A DNA stretch of 35,957 nucleotides from Cryomorphaceae bacterium (GTDB lineage Bacteria; Bacteroidota; Bacteroidia; Flavobacteriales; Flavobacteriaceae), in contig QOPZ01000006.1 of NCBI GenBank assembly GCA_003331885.1, positions 1-35,957 of the forward strand, in the 5' to 3' direction. Under the pieces are notes generated by a model that was not told the DNA's origin, ran no database searches, and saw nothing but the letters and a program-made list of their open reading frames with translations. Shown in pieces: positions 7,901 to 14,674 of the stretch (its first letter is position 1; each line of letters opens with the position of its first letter). The translations under genes and the position numbers were made by a program.

Positions 7901-8623
7901 TTAGATTAAATCATTTATTGATTTAGCTCCTATAATTTTATTTGATGTAAATCCTTCAGCATGTTCAACTCCAATCAATCTGCCTAGATCTAGTGATCTA
8001 TTATAAATAGTATTAAGAAAATTTTTTTTACTGATTAAAGTTTCTGACTCATTGCTTTCAGGATCGTAAAACTGAGAAGAATAACATTTTATAGCATTCA
8101 TTTTTAAATCTTCAAATCCACTAATATCTACTAAAAAGTCAGGGCTAATATTTTTCCATTGTATGTAGTGATAAACATTAATAGGTCTCCATGAATCTTG
8201 TTTTTTATTATCATAAGTTGTTTTAATTTTTTTTAATCCACTTAAAAAACATGAATCTGAAACAAGATCTGCTCCTTTTGGGTGATCAATATGACGATCA
8301 TCTTTTGCATTACATAAAACAACTTTTGGTTTATATTTTCTTATAATTTTTATAACCTCTAACTGATGAAGTTCATCATTTATAAAAAAACCATCTTTAA
8401 AACCTAAGTTTTCTCTTATCTCTACTCCCATCTTCTTAGATGCTTCTATACTTTCCTTATCTCTTAACTCAGCAGTTCCCCTTGTACCTAATTCTCCCCT
8501 TGTAAGATCAATGATGCCAACTTTTTTTCCTGCTTTAATCTCCTTAATAATTGTACCTCCGCAACCCAATTCTACATCGTCCGGGTGAGCACCAAATGCA
8601 AGTATATCTAAAGTGTTATCCAT
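7901..8623 (-). CDS. bshB1: Bacillithiol biosynthesis deacetylase BshB1
   Basis: BshB1 is a zinc hydrolase that deacetylates N-acetylglucosaminyl-malate, the second step of bacillithiol synthesis in the cytoplasm. The 240 residues show the LmbE/PIG-L motif 'AHPDDVELGCGGT', 'DLTRGELGTRGT', 'NLGFKDGFF', 'CNAKDDRHIDHPKG' and the C-terminal 'GVEHAEGF'. The last two blocks distinguish BshB1 from general LmbE proteins. It overlaps the end of the upstream transsulfuration gene by 8 bases, suggesting coupled translation and a link between cysteine supply and bacillithiol. BshA and BshC are not in the window. Confidence 0.93.
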   Translation of the reverse strand: MDNTLDILAFGAHPDDVELGCGGTIIKEIKAGKKVGIIDLTRGELGTRGTAELRDKESIEASKKMGVEIRENLGFKDGFFINDELHQLEVIKIIRKYKPKVVLCNAKDDRHIDHPKGADLVSDSCFLSGLKKIKTTYDNKKQDSWRPINVYHYIQWKNISPDFLVDISGFEDLKMNAIKCYSSQFYDPESNESETLISKKNFLNTIYNRSLDLGRLIGVEHAEGFTSNKIIGAKSINDLI

Positions 8624-9755
8624 TTAACTTTAAAGCGTTAGATAAATCATTGATTAAATCATCTACATCTTCAATTCCTACAGAAAATCTTAAAAGGTTT
8701 TTAGTTATTCCAATCTCATCTCTTTCTTTAGGATCCATTTTTTTATGAGATGTTTTAGCAGGAGATGTTATAGTTGACTCCACACCAGCTAGACTCATTG
8801 TAGGTTGAATAACTTGTAAACTTTTAACAAATTCATCAGAACTAATGCTGTTTTTTAATTCAAAGGAAACCATTCCTCCAAATCCACCTGTCATCTGTTT
8901 TTTAGCTATATCATGTTTATCATGGCTTGAAAGACCTGGATAATAAACCTTATTTATCATATTATGATTATTTAAAAAATTTGCAATTTTCAGGGCATTA
9001 TCATTTTGTTTTAATACTCTAACAGACAAAGTTTTAATACTTCTTTCAAGAAGCCAAGAAATATACTCACTAATATTACTGCCAAAATTTAATCCGGATT
9101 TTTTTATAATTGAAATCAATTCATTTGATCCACAAACTGTTCCAGCCAAAATATCACTATGTCCACCTAAATATTTAGTAGCACTATGAATAATTAAATC
9201 AATTCCAAGATTCGCTGGATTTTGATTTATTGGACTTGAAAAAGTATTATCAATTATTGAAATTAAATTATTTTTTTTTGAAAAATTGGAAATTGATTTG
9301 ATATCTGTAATGCTTAAAAGCGGATTGCTAGGAGATTCAATGTAAATAATCTTTGTATTCGGTCTCAAAACGCTATTAAGTTCTTTAAGGTTTGCTACAT
9401 CAATGTAATCATATGAAATATTAAACTTTTTAAATTCAGTATTAACTAAATTAATTGTTCCACCATATAATGATTTTTGTAATATTACATGATCTCCAGA
9501 ACTCACAAAAGAAAACATTGAAGTTGCTACTGCTGCAAGGCCTGAGCCAAAAACTAAAGCATCTTCAGTTCCTTCAAGTTCTGCAATTTTTTTTGAAACT
9601 GAAAGTTGGTTTGGAGTATTAAAATATCTAGGATAAGCATCACTATTTAAATAGTCATATGTTATGGACGGGTATATTGGTGTTATGTTTCCAAAAAACT
9701 TGTCATCAGTTATACCACCTGAGTGAACGCATTTAGTACTTTTTTTCTTTGACAT
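8616..9755 (-). CDS. PLP-dependent transsulfuration enzyme (cystathionine gamma-synthase/lyase family)
   Basis: A 379-residue Cys/Met-metabolism PLP enzyme. 'CVHSGG' and 'PRYFNTPNQ' stand near the N-terminus, followed by 'GSGLAAVATSMFSF' and 'YIESPSNPLL'. 'IDNTFSSP' carries the PLP-contacting Asp, and 'HSATKYLGGHSD' the Schiff-base Lys. The C-terminus has 'SLAGVESTITSPAKTSH' and 'LLRFSVGIEDVDDLI', typical of cystathionine gamma-synthase and gamma-lyase. Sequence alone does not decide between synthase, lyase and methionine gamma-lyase. It lies 3 bases after the peroxidase gene and overlaps bshB1 by 8 bases, so a role in cysteine provision for bacillithiol is plausible (inference). Confidence 0.88.
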   Translation of the reverse strand: MSKKKSTKCVHSGGITDDKFFGNITPIYPSITYDYLNSDAYPRYFNTPNQLSVSKKIAELEGTEDALVFGSGLAAVATSMFSFVSSGDHVILQKSLYGGTINLVNTEFKKFNISYDYIDVANLKELNSVLRPNTKIIYIESPSNPLLSITDIKSISNFSKKNNLISIIDNTFSSPINQNPANLGIDLIIHSATKYLGGHSDILAGTVCGSNELISIIKKSGLNFGSNISEYISWLLERSIKTLSVRVLKQNDNALKIANFLNNHNMINKVYYPGLSSHDKHDIAKKQMTGGFGGMVSFELKNSISSDEFVKSLQVIQPTMSLAGVESTITSPAKTSHKKMDPKERDEIGITKNLLRFSVGIEDVDDLINDLSNALKLNG

Positions 9756-9758
9756 ATA

Positions 9759-10310
9759 TCAACTTGAAATCCAATCAATTACAGTTTGATCATCTGGTTT
9801 TGTTCTCGGAGAAATTACTTTGACAACAAATCCTTTTTCATCAATTAAATATTTTTGAAAATTCCAAGAAACAGATGAGTCAATAACACCATTTTCACTT
9901 TTCTTGGTCAAAAATTTATATATGGGGTGCATTCCAGAACCTTTAACTGAAACTTTACCCATCATTGGAAAACTAACACCATAATTCTCTTTACAAAAAG
10001 TTGCAATTTTTTCATTTGATCCAGGCTCTTGCCATAAAAAATTGTTAGCAGGAAAACCGATGATTATAAAGTTATCGTTTTTATACTCTTTATATAACTT
10101 TTCAAGGTTTTCATACTGATATGTTAAACCACATTTTGACGCAGTATTAACTATCATAACTTTTTTTCCTTTTAGAGATTTAAAATCAAACTCATTTCCA
10201 TAAATATCTTGAACATTGAAACTGTGAATCGATTTTGGAAATTGACTATTGTTTTGAGAAAAGATACAATTAAAAAAAAGAACCAATGACATACTAAAAA
10301 TTAATTTCAT
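9759..10310 (-). CDS. Exported glutathione-peroxidase-family thiol peroxidase
   Basis: A 183-residue GPx-family peroxidase that reduces hydroperoxides. An N-terminal hydrophobic segment (residues 3-17) ending near 'IFSQ' suggests export, or a lipoprotein through Cys15, although the lipobox is poor. The peroxidatic Cys60 is in 'NTASKCGLT'. The tetrad Trp149-Asn150 is in 'SWNFQKYLI'. The usual tetrad Gln is replaced by Asn90 in 'GFPANNFLWQEP'. Cys106 ('ATFCKENYGVSFP') can serve as resolving cysteine, so the electron donor is probably thioredoxin-like rather than glutathione. It follows clpS by 9 bases and precedes the transsulfuration gene by 3. Confidence 0.9.
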   Translation of the reverse strand: MKLIFSMSLVLFFNCIFSQNNSQFPKSIHSFNVQDIYGNEFDFKSLKGKKVMIVNTASKCGLTYQYENLEKLYKEYKNDNFIIIGFPANNFLWQEPGSNEKIATFCKENYGVSFPMMGKVSVKGSGMHPIYKFLTKKSENGVIDSSVSWNFQKYLIDEKGFVVKVISPRTKPDDQTVIDWISS

Positions 10311-10319
10311 AATCGTTAT

Positions 10320-10595
10320 TTAAATTATTTCAGCTGATAATTTTGCATCAACCATCTTCTTAAGTCTAGGTTTAAGATCAATAAGCGTACCAGACTTTAC
10401 TGAACATTTACCTTTGTAGTGTACAATTAAAGTACATTGTTCAGCTTGAACAGGTGTATGATCACAAACACTAATTAAGGTTTGAATAACATGATCAAAG
10501 GTATTAAAATCATCGTTGTAAAGAATGATTTGATGTTCATCACCTATTATGTTATCCTCAGAAATTTTATTTTTTTCTTTTTCTTTAACACTCAT
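10320..10595 (-). CDS. clpS: ATP-dependent Clp protease adaptor ClpS
   Basis: ClpS is the N-end-rule adaptor that hands substrates with destabilising N-terminal residues to ClpAP/ClpCP. The 91 residues have a short charged N-terminal tail, then 'HQIILYNDDFNTFDHVI' with the Asn-Asp-Asp pocket, 'VCDHTPVQAEQCTLIVH' and 'GKCSVKSG', the standard family blocks. The gene starts 40 bases after the tpiA stop. Its ATG forms the base of a perfect 7-8 bp hairpin (10593-10610), which could hold the start codon closed. In many flavobacteria prmA lies between tpiA and clpS; here it does not (from memory). Confidence 0.92.
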   Translation of the reverse strand: MSVKEKEKNKISEDNIIGDEHQIILYNDDFNTFDHVIQTLISVCDHTPVQAEQCTLIVHYKGKCSVKSGTLIDLKPRLKKMVDAKLSAEII

Positions 10596-10610
10596 AACCA
10601 GTTGGTTATG
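10593..10610 (-). promoter_or_regulatory. Inverted repeat enclosing the clpS start codon
   Basis: CATAACCAGTTGGTTATG on the plus strand is an inverted repeat with 8-base arms. On the mRNA strand it can fold as CAUAACC-AACU-GGUUAUG. The final AUG is the clpS start, paired with CAU at the stem's 5' end. It could be a translation-control hairpin or a dimer-binding operator. Confidence 0.55.
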
Positions 10611-10635
10611 TCTAATTTACAATTTTTAAATTAAG

Positions 10636-11385
10636 TTAAATTGAATTAACAATATCAGCAAAATCGTTAGATTTCAAAGAAGCTCCTCCAATTAACCCGC
10701 CATCAACATCATTTTGAGCAAAAATTTCTTTTGCAGAGCTAGGTTTAACACTTCCACCATAAATAATTGATAATTTCTCAGAAATAGATTCTGAAAACTT
10801 ATTTTTAAATTTTTCCCTGATGAATTTGTGCATTTCCTGAGCTTGATTAGGGGTTGCTGAGAGGCCTGTTCCAATTGCCCAAACTGGCTCGTAAGCAATT
10901 ATTAACTTATTTGGGTCAATATTTTCTAATTGAAAAACTGTTTTATTTAATTGATCTTCAATCACAAAGAATTGTTCTTCAGATTTTCTTGCATCAATAT
11001 CTTCACCAATACAAAAAAATACTTGAAAATTATTTTTAAAACATAATTTCAATTTGTTCAAAAGCATATTGTTATCTTCTTTGAATATTGTTCTTCGCTC
11101 TGAGTGACCTATAATAACGCTTTTAACTTCAAGACTATCTAACATTTTACATGAAACATCACCTGTAAAAGCACCCTCTATCTCGTGTGATACATTTTGA
11201 GCTAAAACTTTGATATTAGTTTTATCACATAATTTTATTGCGTCTTTTAAAAAGGGAAAAGATGGAGAAACATAAACCTCACAATTATTATCTAATTTTT
11301 TTTCTATAATTGAATTAATTAATCTCTGAGATTCAATCTCATCATTATTCATTTTCCAATTACCTGCAACTATTTTTTTTCTCAT
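10636..11385 (-). CDS. tpiA: Triosephosphate isomerase
   Basis: TpiA interconverts glyceraldehyde-3-phosphate and dihydroxyacetone phosphate in glycolysis and gluconeogenesis. At 249 residues it has normal length. The substrate-binding Lys is in 'VAGNWKMN', the catalytic His in 'IIGHSERR', the catalytic Glu in 'AYEPVWAIGTG', and the phosphate-binding 'YGGSVKP' and 'DGGLIGGASL' close the barrel. It begins 2 bases after the permease stop, so it is transcribed within the long minus-strand run; clpS follows after 40 bases. Confidence 0.97.
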   Translation of the reverse strand: MRKKIVAGNWKMNNDEIESQRLINSIIEKKLDNNCEVYVSPSFPFLKDAIKLCDKTNIKVLAQNVSHEIEGAFTGDVSCKMLDSLEVKSVIIGHSERRTIFKEDNNMLLNKLKLCFKNNFQVFFCIGEDIDARKSEEQFFVIEDQLNKTVFQLENIDPNKLIIAYEPVWAIGTGLSATPNQAQEMHKFIREKFKNKFSESISEKLSIIYGGSVKPSSAKEIFAQNDVDGGLIGGASLKSNDFADIVNSI

Positions 11386-11387
11386 AA

Positions 11388-12440
11388 TTATGTTATTCTT
11401 GGATCAAGTATTTTATATATATAATCAACAAATATATTAATCATTATAAAAGAAAAACTAATTACAATCACAGAACCAATAATAACGGGAACATCCAGGA
11501 GGTTTAAAGAATTAACAATTTCTCTGCCTAATCCATTCCATCCAAAAATATACTCAACGAAAACTGAACCAGCTAAAAGACTTGCAAACCATCCCGATAA
11601 TGCAGTAATTACTGGATTTAAAGAGTTTTTAATACAATGATTAAGAATTACTTTAGTTTTTGACAACCCTTTAGAATAGGCTGTTATAACATAATTTTTG
11701 TTTAAAGTTTCTATTAACGAGTTTCTCATCATCATACTAATCACAGCAATCGGTCTAATTCCTAATACAATTGATGGAAGTATTAAGTTTTTTAATACCA
11801 ATCTATACTCATTACCAAAATCATCTAACTCGAATAAACTTCCAGTCATATTAAGATTAGTATAGTCAGCCAAAAGAAAACCAAAAATCCAGGCAAAAAT
11901 GATTGAGCTTAAAAATGATGGCATACTCATTCCAAATGTACTTAACAATTGAATAAAATTATCTATTAAGGTTTCTTTATAAAGAGCAGAAATGATTCCA
12001 AAAAATAAACCAATTATTGTTGCAATTAAAATTGCAGAAACAGCTAAAACAATTGTATTTGGGAAAGTATTCGAAATAATTGTGGAAACTTTTACCCCTC
12101 TTCTTTGATATGATTCTCTCAGGTAAGGTAATTTTAAAACTAGAAATGAATATTTAAATTCAATTAACTCTACAGCTGAATATTTATTCTTTGAAAAAAA
12201 AGTAATTTTCTTTGGGTCTTTTGAGTGTAATGAAATTACTGATAAATCATTTAAATAGTAAAAATATTGTTTGATAATAGGTTCATTAAATCCATATTTC
12301 TCTTTAATAACTTTTAACTGTTCTTTATTTTCATTCTGATCCATCATCATTCTTGCCGGGTCACCAGGAAGTACTTGAAATAAAAAAAATATTACTGTAA
12401 CTACTCCAAATAAAGTGAAAATAATATTTAAAAATTTCAT
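11388..12440 (-). CDS. DppB/OppB-type ABC transporter permease, orphan
   Basis: A 350-residue inner-membrane permease of the peptide/nickel ABC importer type. The N-terminus 'VVTVIFFLFQVLPGDPARMM' is the DppB signature. About six helices follow, and 'AYSKGLSKTKVILNHCIKNS' is the EAA-type loop contacting the ATPase; 'SLLAGSVFVEYIFGWNGLGR' is also typical. A periplasmic insertion of roughly 60 residues lies between helices 1 and 2. No partner permease, ATPase or binding protein is in the window, so it is an orphan placed between DUF1599 (5-base gap) and tpiA (2-base gap). The substrate is unknown. Confidence 0.9.
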   Translation of the reverse strand: MKFLNIIFTLFGVVTVIFFLFQVLPGDPARMMMDQNENKEQLKVIKEKYGFNEPIIKQYFYYLNDLSVISLHSKDPKKITFFSKNKYSAVELIEFKYSFLVLKLPYLRESYQRRGVKVSTIISNTFPNTIVLAVSAILIATIIGLFFGIISALYKETLIDNFIQLLSTFGMSMPSFLSSIIFAWIFGFLLADYTNLNMTGSLFELDDFGNEYRLVLKNLILPSIVLGIRPIAVISMMMRNSLIETLNKNYVITAYSKGLSKTKVILNHCIKNSLNPVITALSGWFASLLAGSVFVEYIFGWNGLGREIVNSLNLLDVPVIIGSVIVISFSFIMINIFVDYIYKILDPRIT

Positions 12441-12445
12441 CTTAT

Positions 12446-12982
12446 TTATTGATTAATAAGAATCAAAGCAAATACAGAATAGTTAATTATATCTTGATAA
12501 TTTGCATCTATACCTTCACTTACAAGGGTTTCACCATTGTTGTCCTCAATTTGTTTAACTCTTAATAATTTTTGAATTATCAAATCAGTGAGTGAACTAA
12601 TTCTCATTTCTCTCCATGCTTCACCATAATCATGATTCTTGTCTTTCATTAAATCTTTAACAATAGCTACATGTTTATTGTAATTTTTAATAGAATCATT
12701 GTAATTCATGTCAGGTTCATTAGCAATACCCATATCAATTTGAACTAAAGACATAATTGAATAATTTATTATTCCAATGAATTCAGATACTTGACCTTCA
12801 TTAATCTTACTAGTTTTTTTTGTTTGTAAACTTCTTATTCTTTGAGCTTTAATATAAATTTGATCAGTTAAAGATGGTAATCTTAAAATTCTCCAAGCAC
12901 TTCCATAATCCTTCATTTTAGTTGAAAAAACTTCAATACATTTTAAAATTATTGAATCAAACTGTTTCTCTGTTGTTGTCAC
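12446..12982 (-). CDS. DUF1599 protein, internally duplicated
   Basis: A 178-residue soluble helical protein of the DUF1599 family, function not established. It consists of two copies of one unit: 'DYGSAWRILRLPSLTDQI' and 'DYGEAWREMRISSLTDLI', each followed by a K-x-x-R-x-x-x-x helix and an 'IINYSxxxL' helix. I place the start at GTG 12982; the frame extends to a TTG at 13033, but that reaches to the folP start and encodes no family sequence. It is divergent from folP, and this pairing is familiar in Bacteroidota, hinting at a folate or nucleotide role. The DIINY helix loosely recalls the ExxD helix of all-alpha NTP pyrophosphatases (inference). Confidence 0.82.
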   Translation of the reverse strand: MTTTEKQFDSIILKCIEVFSTKMKDYGSAWRILRLPSLTDQIYIKAQRIRSLQTKKTSKINEGQVSEFIGIINYSIMSLVQIDMGIANEPDMNYNDSIKNYNKHVAIVKDLMKDKNHDYGEAWREMRISSLTDLIIQKLLRVKQIEDNNGETLVSEGIDANYQDIINYSVFALILINQ

Positions 12983-12997
12983 AAAAGTTATTTTATG

Positions 12998-13005
12998 TAA
13001 ATTTC
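12998..13005 (+). promoter_or_regulatory. Candidate folP promoter
   Basis: TAAATTTC differs from TAnnTTTG at one base. A TTG at 12976-12978 lies 19 bases upstream as a -33 element. The folP ATG is 30 bases downstream of the -7 element. It lies in the 53-base divergent spacer shared with DUF1599. Confidence 0.4.
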
Positions 13006-13035
13006 GGCTAAAATTAAGTAATAAACTAATCAAAA

Positions 13036-13869
13036 ATGAATATTAATATTCGTGGAAATCTTTATGATTTTTCATCGCCTAAAGTCATGGGGATTTTAAA
13101 TATAACGCCTGATTCATTTTATGACGGGGGTAAGTTTAAAGACGATCAGAAAATAAAAAACCATATTAATAAAATGATTAATGATGGTATGGATATTCTT
13201 GATATTGGAGGATATAGTTCTAGACCGGGAGCAAGTGAGGTTTCAATTTCTGAAGAGTTGGAAAGAGTAATTCCAACTCTAATTTTTATAAAAAAAAATT
13301 TTAAAAATTTAATTATATCGATTGATACTTTTCGGTCTGAGGTAGCTAAAGCTTCCCTAATTGAAGGAGCAGATATAATTAATGATATTAGTGCGGGTAT
13401 CTTTGATTCAAAAATGATGGATGTTATATCAAAATTTAATTGTCCATATATTTTAATGCATATGACAGGAAATCCCAGAAATATGCAAAACTCACCTAAA
13501 TATAAACATACAGCTGTAGAAATTATTCAATTTCTTGCTGAAAGAATTAAAGTGGCAAGAAAAAAAGATATTATTGATATAATAGTTGATCCGGGCTTCG
13601 GCTTCGGAAAAACTGTTGAACATAACTTCGAGATCTTAAATAATCTTGAAAACTTTAAGGCTTTGGATGCTCCTTTATTAACAGGGTTTTCAAGAAAATC
13701 AATGATTTTCAAAACCCTTAAAACAACCAGCGATGAAGCATTAAATGGGACATCAAGTCTTAATACTATCGCATTAATGAAAGGAGCAAATATTTTAAGA
13801 GTTCACGATGTTAAAGAAGCTAAAGAGTGTATTATTTTATATGAAAAAACAATTAATAGCCTATTTTAA
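13036..13869 (+). CDS. folP: Dihydropteroate synthase
   Basis: FolP condenses p-aminobenzoate with dihydropterin pyrophosphate to make dihydropteroate, and is the sulfonamide target. The 277 residues carry 'VMGILNITPDSFYDGGKF', 'DILDIGGYSSRPGA' (the pterin/pyrophosphate signature), 'ISIDTFRSEVA', 'INDISAG', 'YILMHMTGNPRNMQ', 'IIVDPGFGFGK', 'LLTGFSRKSMI' and the C-terminal 'LRVHDV'. All active-site blocks are present. cdaA follows after 16 bases on the same strand, a conserved neighbour. The other folate gene of the window is folE at 24424. Confidence 0.97.
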   Translation: MNINIRGNLYDFSSPKVMGILNITPDSFYDGGKFKDDQKIKNHINKMINDGMDILDIGGYSSRPGASEVSISEELERVIPTLIFIKKNFKNLIISIDTFRSEVAKASLIEGADIINDISAGIFDSKMMDVISKFNCPYILMHMTGNPRNMQNSPKYKHTAVEIIQFLAERIKVARKKDIIDIIVDPGFGFGKTVEHNFEILNNLENFKALDAPLLTGFSRKSMIFKTLKTTSDEALNGTSSLNTIALMKGANILRVHDVKEAKECIILYEKTINSLF

Positions 13870-13885
13870 CTAATTTTGTAATACT

Positions 13886-14674
13886 TTGGAAATTCTTGAC
13901 TTAATAAAATCTACAATTCTACCAATCATTGATGTTATTTTAGTCGCAATAATGCTTTATTATGCATATAAGCTAGTAAGAGGAACAGCGGCTATAATAG
14001 TTTTTAGAGGATTTGTAATTATATATATTATATGGTGGATAACGGATCTTTTAAATATGAATATTTTAAGTAGTATTTTAGGTGGTTTTATTGGAGTTGG
14101 TGTTTTTGCAATAATTATTGTTTTTCAACAAGAACTCAGGAAGTTTTTACTTTTACTTGGATCTTCAAGATTCACAAATAATAAATCATTTTGGAAAAGA
14201 TTTAATTTATTTTTTAAAATAAATGATGAACAAACGAAACTAGATATAGATGGTTTTATTGTTGCTTGTAATAAATTAAAAAAAAATAAAACAGGTGCAA
14301 TTTTTGTGTTTGAAAGAAATAATAATTTAGACTTTATTAAAGAAGATGGGGATACTATTAATGCAGAATTATCTCTTCCAATAATTGAAAGTGTTTTTTA
14401 TAAAAACAGCCCCTTGCATGACGGAGCAGCAATTGTAGTTGGTAATGTTATTGTTGCAACTAGAGTAACTCTTCCGATTTCAAAAAACAGAAATATTAAT
14501 AAATCTTTAGGTTTAAGACATAAAGCTGGGATTGGAATAACAGAAGAATCAGATGCCATATCTATAGTAATATCCGAAGAAACAGGTAAATTGTCGTACA
14601 TAAAAAATGGTAAAATATGTAATTACAAAAATGATAAAGAACTTAGGGATTTAATTTCAAATGACCTTCTTTAA
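13886..14674 (+). CDS. cdaA: Diadenylate cyclase CdaA (c-di-AMP synthase)
   Basis: CdaA makes the second messenger c-di-AMP from two ATP at the inner membrane. Three N-terminal transmembrane helices lie in residues 10-80 (including 'GGFIGVGVFAIIIVFQQELR'), then the DAC domain with 'SPLHDGAAIV' (D179-G180-A181) and 'LGLRHKAGIGITEESDAI' (R211-H212-K213; most relatives read RHR), ending in 'SEETGKLS'. The start is TTG; there is no ATG that keeps the first helix. It follows folP by 16 bases. Its last 18 bases overlap the end of the convergent ABC transporter gene. Confidence 0.93.
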   Translation: MEILDLIKSTILPIIDVILVAIMLYYAYKLVRGTAAIIVFRGFVIIYIIWWITDLLNMNILSSILGGFIGVGVFAIIIVFQQELRKFLLLLGSSRFTNNKSFWKRFNLFFKINDEQTKLDIDGFIVACNKLKKNKTGAIFVFERNNNLDFIKEDGDTINAELSLPIIESVFYKNSPLHDGAAIVVGNVIVATRVTLPISKNRNINKSLGLRHKAGIGITEESDAISIVISEETGKLSYIKNGKICNYKNDKELRDLISNDLL

